Source of the DNA: Lachnospiraceae bacterium
GTDB lineage: Bacteria; Bacillota; Clostridia; Lachnospirales; Lachnospiraceae
Reading direction: 5' to 3'
Length of the DNA: 56,462 bases
Assembly: GCA_030527645.1 (NCBI GenBank)
Contig: JAUNAJ010000016.1
Coordinates: 1-56,462, forward strand
The notes beneath the pieces are model-generated. The model was not told the origin of the DNA and did no database searches. It was given only the letters and a program-made list of their open reading frames with translations. The translations under genes and the position numbers were made by a program. Below, in pieces: positions 26,636 to 35,171 of this stretch (positions are counted from its first letter, which is position 1; every line of letters begins with the position of its first letter).

Positions 26636-26664
26636 TTGACACCACAGAGTTTCTCTGTTAAAGT
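26636..26664 (+). promoter_or_regulatory. cooS promoter with operator-like palindrome in the spacer
   Basis: TTGACA (26636-26641), 17-nt spacer, TAAAGT (26659-26664). The spacer is almost filled by ACAGAG-TTT-CTCTGT (26644-26658), a perfect 6-bp inverted repeat well placed for a repressor that blocks RNA polymerase. The regulator is unknown. Confidence 0.6.
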
Positions 26665-26716
26665 ATGGTAAGCACATAAATCATACTAAAACTATAGGAA
26701 TAACGGAGAAAAGAAT

Positions 26717-28849
26717 ATGAGTAAAAATTTACATGAGCATACACACGACAGCAATCATTCACACGAACATGAGCATACCCATGAACATGTACACAGAACC
26801 ATCATTGGTTTTGACAAAAACGGTATTCCGACCGTGATCAAGGAGGCAGACAAGCATCATACCCACATCGATGAGAACGGTAATGTCATAGAGCATTCTC
26901 ATGAGCTGGAGGATGATTACATGAAAGCGGTTGCTGCTTACAGAAAGACCTTTCCCAGCAAGCAGGAGCAGTTGGACAACATGCCGGATCCTGCAGTGAA
27001 GGATATGATCCTTCACATGGAGCAGATCGGAATGGATACCACCTTTGACCGTTTTGATAAGCAGCAGCCTCAGTGCAGCTACGGTCTTGCAGGTATCTGC
27101 TGCAAGATCTGCAACATGGGTCCCTGCCGGATCACACCAAAGAGCCCGCGTGGTGTCTGCGGCGCGGATGGTGATCTGATCGCGGCAAGAAATCTTCTTC
27201 GCGGTGCAGCAGCAGGAGCTGCTCAGCACGGGATCCACGGCTGTGAGCTGATGCTGATGCTGAAGTGGGCAGCTGAGGGCAAGCTGGATATTCCGATCAC
27301 CGATGAAAACAAAGTGAGAAGTGCAGCAGCAGCCTTCGGAATCCCTGTAAAGCACAGGCAGACAAAGAAGATCGCCATCGATCTGGCGGATAAACTTCTG
27401 GCGGATATGTCCAGAACAGAGCCGGCAGAGTATGAGACCATCAAGGCGATGGCAACACCGGAGCGTCAGAAGGTCTGGAAGGAAATGGATATCCTTCCCA
27501 TCAGCAACTACCATGAGATCGCTGAGGCAATGCACAAAACCGGTGTGGCAACGGACGGTGACTGGGAGAGCATCATGAAGCAGTTCCTTCGCTGCGGACT
27601 GGGCTTTACCTTCAGCGGCGTTGTGGGTACATCCATTGCAACCGATGCTCTGCTTGGTGTCGGCGACCGTGCCACCACCAAGATCAATGTAGGTGCGCTG
27701 AAAAAGGGCTATGTAAATATCGCCGTTCACGGACATCTTCCCGTGCTTGTAAAAGAAATCGTAAAAACAGGCTACAGCGAGAAATTTACCGAGATGGCTA
27801 AAGCAGCAGGCGCGAAGGGAATCCAGTTCTACGGTATCTGCTGTACCGGACTTTCCGCAATGTACCGCTATGCAGGAGTGATTCCGCTTTCCAACGCAGT
27901 CAGTGCGGAGATGGTTCTTGGAACAGGCGCACTGGATCTTTGGGTAGCCGATGTTCAGGAAGTATATCCATCCATCATGGATGTAGCAAAATGCTATAAA
28001 ACCACCGTTGTGACCACCAGCGATTCTGCACGGCTTCCGGGAGCAGAGCATATCGGATTCGATCACCATCACTCCAACCTGGATGAGGTGCATGAGATTG
28101 CAGAGAGAATTGTCACCAGAGCCATTGAAAGCTTTGCGGCAAGAAGAGACGTACCGGTCTTTATTCCACCCTACGAGGTGCAGGCGGAGGTTGGCTTCTC
28201 GGTAGAGTATCTCTGCAGACATTACGGCAGTCTGAAGCCGGTGGCAGACGCTCTGAAGGAAGGAAAGATCCTCGGTATTGTCAACATGGTTGGCTGCAGC
28301 AACCCGAAGGTGCTGTATGAGAAAACCATTCTGGATGTCTGCGATGTGCTGCTGAAAAACAATGTACTGATCCTGACCAACGGCTGTGCATCCTACCCGC
28401 TCCTGAAGCTGGGCTATTGCCAGACCTCAGAGCTTGCATACCGCAGAGTGGGTGATTCTCTCAGAGAGTTCCTGGAAGCAGACAATATGCCTCCGGTATG
28501 GCATGTGGGCGAGTGCATTGATAATACAAGATCCACAGGAATCTTCGGCGGCATTGCAGCAGCACTGGGCAAGGATCTGTACCAGCTGCCCTATGCACTG
28601 TCATCACCGGAATGGTCCAATGAGAAGGGAATCGATGCTTCCCTGGGCTTCCGTCTGAATGGTATCAGCTCTTACCATTGCGTAGAGCATAATATCCACG
28701 GTGCACCGAAGGTAATTGAATTCCTGAAGGAAGGAACAAAGGCAACTCTGAAATCAGCCATGGTCGTGGATGTGGATCCGGTTTCTCTGGGAGAGAAGAT
28801 CGTAGCTGACATGAAAGAGAAACGCAGACAGTTAGGATGGGATGAATAA
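26717..28849 (+). CDS. cooS: anaerobic Ni-Fe-S carbon monoxide dehydrogenase with His-rich N-terminus
   Basis: Catalyses CO + H2O to CO2 + 2 electrons in the cytoplasm. The Fe-S cysteines that open the conserved domain are seen as Cys120, Cys128/129, Cys132 and Cys137 in the CSYGLAGICCKICNMGPCRI stretch. Later Cys/His motifs (FYGICCTGLS, VGCSNPK, NGCASYP, HVGECIDN) are expected at the Ni-Fe-S cluster. At 710 residues it is longer than usual (about 630-640). The extra N-terminus has 15 His in the first 62 residues (clusters HEHTH, HSHEHEHTHEHVH, HHTH), like nickel-storage tails of HypB or CooJ. No cooC, cooF or acs genes adjoin it. It is followed without a gap by an ABC transporter. Confidence 0.93.
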   Translation: MSKNLHEHTHDSNHSHEHEHTHEHVHRTIIGFDKNGIPTVIKEADKHHTHIDENGNVIEHSHELEDDYMKAVAAYRKTFPSKQEQLDNMPDPAVKDMILHMEQIGMDTTFDRFDKQQPQCSYGLAGICCKICNMGPCRITPKSPRGVCGADGDLIAARNLLRGAAAGAAQHGIHGCELMLMLKWAAEGKLDIPITDENKVRSAAAAFGIPVKHRQTKKIAIDLADKLLADMSRTEPAEYETIKAMATPERQKVWKEMDILPISNYHEIAEAMHKTGVATDGDWESIMKQFLRCGLGFTFSGVVGTSIATDALLGVGDRATTKINVGALKKGYVNIAVHGHLPVLVKEIVKTGYSEKFTEMAKAAGAKGIQFYGICCTGLSAMYRYAGVIPLSNAVSAEMVLGTGALDLWVADVQEVYPSIMDVAKCYKTTVVTTSDSARLPGAEHIGFDHHHSNLDEVHEIAERIVTRAIESFAARRDVPVFIPPYEVQAEVGFSVEYLCRHYGSLKPVADALKEGKILGIVNMVGCSNPKVLYEKTILDVCDVLLKNNVLILTNGCASYPLLKLGYCQTSELAYRRVGDSLREFLEADNMPPVWHVGECIDNTRSTGIFGGIAAALGKDLYQLPYALSSPEWSNEKGIDASLGFRLNGISSYHCVEHNIHGAPKVIEFLKEGTKATLKSAMVVDVDPVSLGEKIVADMKEKRRQLGWDE

Positions 28850-29806
28850 ATGCTGCGAATGAAAAAATTAAAGAAGCTTGCAGGTCTGCTGCCGGCACTG
28901 CTTCTTGCCATAGCTTTGGCAGGCTGCGGCAGTCAGAGCGAGGAAAGAGATCTTACCGGAAAGACTGTGGCTAAGATCGGCTATCTTCCGATCACCCACG
29001 CCCTTGCAGTGTTTGAAGAAACAGAGATGCTGGAGAAAGCAGATTCAGAGGTTCAGATCGAGCTGGTGAAATTCAGCTCCTGGACCGATCTTACGGATGC
29101 TCTCAGTGCAGGGCGTATTGACGGTGCCTCTGTGCTGGTGGAGCTGGCAATGAACATATTTAACAACGGTGTGGACATCAAAACGATTGGTCTCGGACAT
29201 AAGGACGGCAACGTGGTGGTTGTGTCTGATGAGATCGAAACAGTGGAGGATCTGAAGGGGAAGACATTTGCCATTCCCTCCGCTCAGTCCTCTCACAATA
29301 TTCTGCTTCAGGATATGCTCGCCGAGGCAGGTATGAGCCTGACTGATATCAGTCTGGTGCAGCTGTCACCCACAGAGATGCCCTCCTCCCTTGTAAGCGG
29401 AGCCATCGACGGCTATTGTGTGGCAGAGCCTTACGGTGCCCAGGTGATCGCTAAGGGGCTTGGCCATGTACTGTACAGTTCTGAGGAACTCTGGGAGGAT
29501 TCCACCTGCTGTGCATTTGTATTGAGCGGATCCTGGATGACAGAACATGCTGAGGCGGCTGAACTTCTGATAGAGAACTATTTTACCGCAGGAAATGCTT
29601 TAGACGAAGAAACTGCAATGAACATTGCAGAAACATATCTTGGTCAGGAACAGGAAACCCTGGAACAGTCTCTGGCCTGGATCTCTTTTAAGAACCTGGC
29701 TCTGTCAGAGGAGGATTATCAGGTGCTCTGCGACAAACTGCTGGAATACGGAATCAATGAAAATCCGCCTTCCTACGATGCTTTTGTCTATCAGGGTACC
29801 TATTGA
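28850..29806 (+). CDS. ABC transporter substrate-binding lipoprotein (NrtA/SsuA/TauA type)
   Basis: A 318-residue lipoprotein with a signal peptide and lipobox LAGC (Cys26). The mature part begins with KIGYLPITHALAVFEE and has the two-lobe NMT1/SsuA-like fold (SAGRIDGASVLVELA, AIPSAQSSHNILLQ, VAEPYGAQ). Relatives bind nitrate, sulfonates, bicarbonate or thiamine precursors, so the ligand cannot be read from sequence. The start codon abuts the cooS stop, and ATG 28859 is an alternative. The tight linkage to cooS suggests import of something needed by CO or C1 metabolism, which is inference. Confidence 0.88.
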   Translation: MLRMKKLKKLAGLLPALLLAIALAGCGSQSEERDLTGKTVAKIGYLPITHALAVFEETEMLEKADSEVQIELVKFSSWTDLTDALSAGRIDGASVLVELAMNIFNNGVDIKTIGLGHKDGNVVVVSDEIETVEDLKGKTFAIPSAQSSHNILLQDMLAEAGMSLTDISLVQLSPTEMPSSLVSGAIDGYCVAEPYGAQVIAKGLGHVLYSSEELWEDSTCCAFVLSGSWMTEHAEAAELLIENYFTAGNALDEETAMNIAETYLGQEQETLEQSLAWISFKNLALSEEDYQVLCDKLLEYGINENPPSYDAFVYQGTY

Positions 29807-29821
29807 GGGAGGAAGAGCAAT

Positions 29822-30592
29822 ATGGAAAAAACAATAACAAAAACAGTGATCAGCTTTGCTGCCCTGGCTGTGATCTGGCAGCTGGGTGTTACGGTCAGCA
29901 GCGTGAATACAGCCCTGTTTCCTACACCGGGAATGGTGCTGAAGGCCTTTGGCGAACTGACTACAGGATTAAAGGGCAGTACCAGTGATGCCACGATCTG
30001 GACCCATATCGCTGTGAGCCTGGGACGCTTTCTGGCGGGCTACCTGCTGGCTGCGGTCAGTGGAGTGGTACTGGGTCTGCTGCTGGGAATCTTTCCGAAG
30101 GTGTTTGCCTATGTGAATCCCATCGTACAGCTGATTCGCCCGGTAGCTCCTGTGGCATGGCTTCCCTTTATCGTTCTGATCTTCGGTATCGGCGATATTC
30201 CTGCCATTGTGATCATCTTTATAGCAGGATTTTTCCCAATCCTGCTATCTACAGTCAGTGCGGTGAATCATCTGGATCCGATTTACACAAGAGTAGCCCA
30301 GAACTTTGGAATGTCGAAGATGAAGAGTCTCGTGAAGATCATCTTCCCGGCTTCCTTCCCCCAGATCATGAATGCCCTGCATCTGGCACTGGGAACCTCC
30401 TGGATCTTCCTTGTATCCGGAGAGATGGTAGGGTCCCAGTCCGGTCTCGGCTTTCTGGTAATGGATGCGAAGAACTGTATCCGTTCCGATGCGCTGCTGG
30501 CAGCCATCATTACCATCGGCGTCATCGGTCTGATTCTGGACGGATTGATGGGACAGCTGGAAAAGGCAGCATCCCGGGAATTTGGTGTATAA
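29822..30592 (+). CDS. ABC transporter permease (SsuC/TauC-like)
   Basis: A 256-residue inner-membrane permease with about six hydrophobic segments and the coupling loop around NFGMSKMKSLVKIIFPASFPQIM, which fits the EAA motif that contacts the ATPase. GGAGG precedes the start, and it follows the binding-protein gene by 15 bp. It would form a homodimer with the ATPase encoded next. Confidence 0.9.
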   Translation: MEKTITKTVISFAALAVIWQLGVTVSSVNTALFPTPGMVLKAFGELTTGLKGSTSDATIWTHIAVSLGRFLAGYLLAAVSGVVLGLLLGIFPKVFAYVNPIVQLIRPVAPVAWLPFIVLIFGIGDIPAIVIIFIAGFFPILLSTVSAVNHLDPIYTRVAQNFGMSKMKSLVKIIFPASFPQIMNALHLALGTSWIFLVSGEMVGSQSGLGFLVMDAKNCIRSDALLAAIITIGVIGLILDGLMGQLEKAASREFGV

Positions 30593-30603
30593 GGAGGCTC
30601 GAT

Positions 30604-31377
30604 ATGTTTATTGAAATTAAAGATGTATCCATCTCCTTTGAAGAAAATCAGGAGCGTGTGGATGTACTGGAGCATGTAAACCTGAACATTGAAAAGGGAG
30701 AATTTGTCTGTATTCTCGGTTCCTCCGGCTGCGGAAAATCCACCCTGCTCAATGTGATCGCAGGCTTTGAAAAGGCTGATAGAGGAACGATCCTCATTGA
30801 CGGTAAGCCGGTGGAAAAACCCTCCTCCGACTACGTGACCATTTTTCAGAATTACGGACTCCTTCCCTGGAGAACCGTTCAGAAGAATGTGGAGCTGGGA
30901 CTGGAGGAAAAGAAGATCTCTCCGGCCGAAAGAAAGGTGATCGCACAGAAATACATTGATATGGTAGGTCTGTCCGGAGCAGAAAAAAAGAGACCTGCAC
31001 AGCTTTCCGGAGGCATGAAGCAAAGGGCAGCAATTGCGAGAGCTCTTGCCGTAAGCCCGGAGATTCTGTATATGGACGAGCCCTTCGGTGCGCTGGATCC
31101 CATCACCCGCATGAAGCTGCAGGATGATGTATTGAGAATTTGTAAGGAAGAGAAGAAAACCATTCTCTTTGTCACCCATGATATGGAGGAAGCAATCTAT
31201 CTGTCCGACCGCATCGTAATTCTGGACAGCGAGATCCGCGGTATCAAGAGTGTGGTGAACATCAAGCTTCCGGCCTTCAGGGATCGCACAAGCGATGATT
31301 TCATCGCGGCAAGGGATAAGCTTTTCGAGGTGTTCCATATGAAGAGAGAGGTGGAGTATCCGGAATATTATATCTGA
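30604..31377 (+). CDS. ABC transporter ATPase (SsuB/TauB-like)
   Basis: A 257-residue ATPase. Walker A GSSGCGKST, Q loop FQNYGLLPW, signature LSGGMKQR, Walker B ILYMDEPFGALD and switch HDMEEAIYLSDR are all present in order. The start at 30604 follows AAGGAGG; an open frame extends far upstream through the permease gene in another frame and is not real. The C-terminal tail (VVNIKLPAFRDRTSDDF to EYPEYYI) is duplicated as a relic at 34286-34434. It completes the three-gene transporter downstream of cooS. Confidence 0.93.
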   Translation: MFIEIKDVSISFEENQERVDVLEHVNLNIEKGEFVCILGSSGCGKSTLLNVIAGFEKADRGTILIDGKPVEKPSSDYVTIFQNYGLLPWRTVQKNVELGLEEKKISPAERKVIAQKYIDMVGLSGAEKKRPAQLSGGMKQRAAIARALAVSPEILYMDEPFGALDPITRMKLQDDVLRICKEEKKTILFVTHDMEEAIYLSDRIVILDSEIRGIKSVVNIKLPAFRDRTSDDFIAARDKLFEVFHMKREVEYPEYYI

Positions 31378-31451
31378 TCTGTCCACAATGATGAAATTGA
31401 AGTTCGTATGTATTTATTTGATGTTTATGAGACCGAATGGTCTATTTCCCG

Positions 31452-31480
31452 GAGGGGGCTGTTTTTGCAGCCCTCTTTTT
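31452..31480 (+). terminator. intrinsic terminator after the cooS-ABC unit
   Basis: GAGGGGGCTG pairs with CAGCCCTC (a two-G bulge) around a T-rich loop, followed by TTTTTC. The remaining 200 bp to the next gene show no clear promoter. Confidence 0.75.
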
Positions 31481-31680
31481 CTGCTTACACCATTTACTGT
31501 ACATGGAGGGGATGTTTTCTGCAAACAGTAACACAAAAGTCGGTCGGATAGTTCAGCACACTCGGAAAGGTACTGGCAAGAATGCAGCAGATAGCATAAA
31601 ATGGGAGAGAAGAAAAACTGATCTGTGGGATCCCCCTGGACTTCCGCAGAATTTGCAAAAACTCAGAAAGAAGTACATAT

Positions 31681-33414
31681 ATGGAGACAAATAAAGACTT
31701 ACAAAGAAAATTAAGAGAGGTTGATCACAAGAGCTACCCTGCCTACAAGGGTTTGCGGGGCAGTTATATTTTTCCCGGATATGTGCTGTCCATCGATCAT
31801 GTGCAGGGAGATCCATTTGCTGCACCCTCGGATGTTCATATTACTGTGGCAGGAAGGGATGCGGGATTTCCCGGCTTTACTCTGGAGACTAAGACTGCCA
31901 GGCGTGCACTGGCGGATTATCTGCTGCGTGTGTTTGAGCAGCAGGTTCAGAAGTTCTCCTTCCGGTCCCATGGATCCGGCAAGAGCGGCCTGATCGCTGT
32001 TACCAGACCTGGACAGGAGCGGCTGACCCGGTCTGCATGCCAGTGTTCGGAAAAAGAAATTATCCTGCGTTTTTCTGTTGGATTCCCCGCAAACGGAAGA
32101 ACCATCAACAGTCGAGAATTGGAGAAAATATTTTTCGAATATCTTCCAAAATGTGTGGAAGCTTCTCTGTATTACCGAAATCTGAACAGCAGAAAGGTGG
32201 AAGAGATGATCCATTTGGCAGAGGATCAGGCCTGGATCAGAGCAGAACTGGAAAAGAGAAAACTGACGGCCTTTGTAGCGGATGGAGCAATCCTGCCCAG
32301 AGAGAGTGGTGTTTCTTCCAGACCTATGAAGGGGGCGGTGCCCTTTGCTTCACCGGATTCTCTGAGGATCACCATGGATCTGCCGCACAGGGGAAAGATC
32401 ACCGGTATGGGTGTACGGCAGGGCATCACGCTGATCGTAGGCGGAGGATATCATGGCAAGTCCACACTGCTTTCAGCAATACAGTTGGGGATTTATGATC
32501 ACATTGCCGGGGATGGAAGAGAGTATGTGATCACTGATGATACGGCAGTGAAGCTGCAGGCCGAAGAAGGACGTTTTGTACGGGATGTGGATATTTCTGC
32601 CTTTATCAAGGATCTGCCCAACGGTAAGGACACGTCCCGTTTCGGAACAGAGGATGCCAGCGGAAGTACTTCTCAGGCAGCGGGGATCATAGAGAGCATC
32701 GAGGCCGGCTGTAAGCTGCTGCTTCTGGATGAGGATACCTCAGCAGCCAACTTCATGGTGCGGGATACCTTCATGCAGCAGGTGGTAAGCCCGGATAAGG
32801 AACCGATCACTCCCTTTGTATCCAGGGCAAAAGATTTATACAGAACCTGCGGTATGTCTACGATTCTGGTTGCAGGAAGCTCCGGGGCCTTTTTCCACAT
32901 CGCGGATACCGTAATCTGGATGGATGCCTACAAACCTGTGGATATAACCGGGAAGGTGAAGGACATGTGCAGTCAATTTCCCTTCACGGCGGAATCCGGC
33001 AGCAATTTTACCGTGCCCTCTGGAATCCGGATTATGACCAAGGATTCGAATATGGCTACGAAACGGAGAAATTACAGAACCGGGGAGGTTGTGGATGACG
33101 GTAGAAACCGTCTGAAGGTTAAGGTAAACGGACCGGACAGCTTCACTATCGGAAGTCAGATTGTAGATCTTCGACATATTGAGCAGCTGGTGGACCGAGA
33201 GCAGACAGCAGCGCTGGGAATGTGCCTGAAGTATGCAGTGGAGCATCTCATTGACGGAAGAAGCAGTCTTGCAGAAATCGCAGAGGTGCTGGCTAATGAA
33301 CTGGAGACACAGGGATTTCTCCTGACCGGAGAAAGAGGACCGGTGACTGCGGGACTTGCTCTGCCAAGGAAGATGGAGATCTACTCCTGTCTGAATCGGT
33401 ATCGGAGAACGTAA
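31681..33414 (+). CDS. predicted ABC-class ATPase of unknown function (COG3044 type)
   Basis: A 577-residue soluble protein of the family described as predicted ATPases of the ABC class. The N-terminal third (KGLRGSYIFPGYVLSIDHVQGDPFAAPS) is the conserved family-specific domain. The ATPase core has Walker A GGGYHGKST near residue 258 and Walker B KLLLLDEDTSA, with RFGTEDASGSTSQAA between. There are no membrane segments and no transporter partner. No biochemical role is established that I know of. A standalone gene with its own gap on both sides; the ribosome binding site is weak. Family assignment is good, function unknown. Confidence 0.85.
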   Translation: METNKDLQRKLREVDHKSYPAYKGLRGSYIFPGYVLSIDHVQGDPFAAPSDVHITVAGRDAGFPGFTLETKTARRALADYLLRVFEQQVQKFSFRSHGSGKSGLIAVTRPGQERLTRSACQCSEKEIILRFSVGFPANGRTINSRELEKIFFEYLPKCVEASLYYRNLNSRKVEEMIHLAEDQAWIRAELEKRKLTAFVADGAILPRESGVSSRPMKGAVPFASPDSLRITMDLPHRGKITGMGVRQGITLIVGGGYHGKSTLLSAIQLGIYDHIAGDGREYVITDDTAVKLQAEEGRFVRDVDISAFIKDLPNGKDTSRFGTEDASGSTSQAAGIIESIEAGCKLLLLDEDTSAANFMVRDTFMQQVVSPDKEPITPFVSRAKDLYRTCGMSTILVAGSSGAFFHIADTVIWMDAYKPVDITGKVKDMCSQFPFTAESGSNFTVPSGIRIMTKDSNMATKRRNYRTGEVVDDGRNRLKVKVNGPDSFTIGSQIVDLRHIEQLVDREQTAALGMCLKYAVEHLIDGRSSLAEIAEVLANELETQGFLLTGERGPVTAGLALPRKMEIYSCLNRYRRT

Positions 33415-33467
33415 ATCACTGTAGTCTGAGATAAAAAATATTGAAAGTTTTCGGATCGAGGTAGAAT

Positions 33468-34304
33468 ATGTACATAAAGAGCGTGACAGCGCTGTATTTC
33501 AGTCCCACCGGAGGTACAGAATCTATTATTACCTATGTGGCAGAAAAAATAGCACAGGGCTTGCAGGTTTCGTTGAATTGCGAAGATATCACTCTTCCGG
33601 AAGAGAGAATAAAGGAGCATACATACACATCAGATACACTGGTGATTGTAGGAACTCCGGTATATGCTGGGAGAGTTCCGAATAAAATTTCACCGGATCT
33701 GCTGGAATATTTTGCAGGAAGTAAAACTCCGGCAATTGCGGTCAGTGTATTTGGAAACAGAAGTCCGGATGATGCAGGAAGAGAACTGAAGCAGATTTTG
33801 GAAAAGAAGGGGTTTGTTCCTGTTGCAAGCGCGGCAATTGTGAACAGGCATGTGTTCTCTGCACACCTGGGACAGGATCGTCCCGATGAAAAAGACAGGG
33901 AGGAAATGAATCGGTGGATCAGCGAGATTATAGAAGACTATAAAAGGGATCAGATCGTTCCGCTGCAATCAGTGCTCTCTGATGAACTGGCTCCCTATTA
34001 CAGACCTCTGGACGAAAATTTACAGCCGGCTGATTTCCTGAAAGCAAGACCAAAAACAGACGAAGACAGTTGTATTCAATGTGGACTCTGCGCAGCGCGA
34101 TGTCCCATGGGCAGCATCCGAAAGGAGAACAGGTACGAAGCGAAAGGAATCTGTATAAAATGTCAGGCCTGTATCAAGGTATGTCCTAAACATGCAAAGT
34201 ATTTTGAGGATGAGGCTTTTCTTTCTCATATCAGAATGTTGGAAACAACCTGCAGCAGAAGGGCAAAGAATTATTTTGAACGCAGGCGAGATCCGGGGCA
34301 TTAA
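33468..34304 (+). CDS. flavodoxin-ferredoxin fusion (EFR1 type), C-terminus replaced
   Basis: A 278-residue electron-transfer protein. An N-terminal flavodoxin-like domain (ALYFSPTGGTESI phosphate-binding loop, VGTPVYAGRVPNKI) is followed by two [4Fe-4S] motifs, CIQCGLCAARCPMGSI and CIKCQACIKVCPKHA. The last residues, about RRRDPGH, are read out of frame through the front of an ABC-ATPase relic that begins at 34286. The native C-terminus has therefore been cut off by a rearrangement. The functional domains look intact, so it may still be active. Confidence 0.87.
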   Translation: MYIKSVTALYFSPTGGTESIITYVAEKIAQGLQVSLNCEDITLPEERIKEHTYTSDTLVIVGTPVYAGRVPNKISPDLLEYFAGSKTPAIAVSVFGNRSPDDAGRELKQILEKKGFVPVASAAIVNRHVFSAHLGQDRPDEKDREEMNRWISEIIEDYKRDQIVPLQSVLSDELAPYYRPLDENLQPADFLKARPKTDEDSCIQCGLCAARCPMGSIRKENRYEAKGICIKCQACIKVCPKHAKYFEDEAFLSHIRMLETTCSRRAKNYFERRRDPGH

Positions 34305-34434
34305 GAGTGTCGTCAATATCAAGCTTCCATCCTTCCGGGATCGTACCAGTGATGACTTCCTGGCAGTCAGAAACAAGCTTTTCGAGGTGTTCCATATGAA
34401 GCGGGAGGTAGAGTATCCGGAATATTATATCTGA
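34286..34434 (+). pseudogene. C-terminal relic of a second ABC transporter ATPase
   Basis: Starting at GCGAGATCCG, 149 bp closely match the 3' end of the ATPase gene (about 31229-31377), including the identical last part (LFEVFHMKREVEYPEYYI) and the stop codon. Synonymous and a few coding differences show that it is not a recent exact copy. It lacks a start, Walker motifs and ribosome binding site, and is fused to the end of the preceding gene. It marks a deletion or recombination that removed a paralogous transporter. Confidence 0.85.
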
Positions 34435-34551
34435 TTTACGTTCAGCAGGTCCTCTTTTGTGGTACAATTGAATCATCTAGGTGTTTACGGGATGCAGAGG
34501 TTTCTTTGTAGAGAGGCTTTCCTGTGAATAGATATAAGGAGGAACAAAAGA

Positions 34552-35022
34552 ATGGCAAAATTTGATTATGAAGATCTGATCACTATTGAGGAGAGACTTC
34601 AGTTCAGTCATTTCAACAGAACGGATGCTTTTGCACTTGGTATGCTGGTGAACGAAGAGGCTGGAAAGCTTGGCTGTCCCATCGCGGTAGAGATCGTGCT
34701 GAATGGGCTTGTAGTTTTCCGGTATTTCCAGGATGGCTGTCCTGCGGAAAGCAATCAGTGGCTGAAAAGAAAACGTAATACAGTAGAGTCGCAGGGGATC
34801 GGTTCACTTCGGTTTGGTCTCATGCTGGAGAAAAATTGTCAGACACTGGAGGATAACAAAATGGATCCTGCAGACCATGCTCCGGGAGGAGGCGGAATGC
34901 CTGTTCTTCTGGAGGGTACAGGAATGATTGGTTCGGTCTGTGTATCCGGATGTCCGAATCATCTGGATGATCAGGAGATTGTTGTCAATGCAATGACCAG
35001 ACTTCTGGAAAATCAGAGATAA
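34552..35022 (+). CDS. UPF0303 / GlcG-like (heme-degrading domain family) protein
   Basis: A 156-residue small cytoplasmic protein of the UPF0303 group (YBR137W-like), in the GlcG/HbpS fold. Visible features are FALGMLVNEEAG, VFRYFQDGCPAESNQWLKRK and the Gly-rich HAPGGGGMPVLLEGTGMIGSV. Family members have been linked to heme or small-molecule binding, but no enzymatic role is secure. AAGGAGG precedes the start. A single gene with a strong terminator behind it. Confidence 0.82.
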   Translation: MAKFDYEDLITIEERLQFSHFNRTDAFALGMLVNEEAGKLGCPIAVEIVLNGLVVFRYFQDGCPAESNQWLKRKRNTVESQGIGSLRFGLMLEKNCQTLEDNKMDPADHAPGGGGMPVLLEGTGMIGSVCVSGCPNHLDDQEIVVNAMTRLLENQR

Positions 35023-35080
35023 TAGATTCATTTAGATTCGGTCATTACGAACTGAATAAGATTTTTTTGAAAATCGTATG

Positions 35081-35129
35081 AAAACAGCAGCTGCATGGTG
35101 CCTTTACTGCACCTGCAGCTGCTGTTTTT
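35081..35129 (+). terminator. intrinsic terminator after UPF0303
   Basis: AAAACAGCAGCTGCA pairs with TGCAGCTGCTGTTTT around an inner GGTGC/GCACC helix; T-run at the end. It also lies between convergent genes and could serve the AraC gene less well. Confidence 0.92.
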
Positions 35130-35171
35130 GTGTGTTTCTAACACTTCTTAGAAATGTCTGAATTGATGACA

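Noticed and set aside
30157-30603. Long N-terminal extension of the ABC ATPase frame
   Set aside because: It overlaps the permease gene in another frame and reads as Arg/Ser/His-rich noise; AAGGAGG just before 30604 sets the start.
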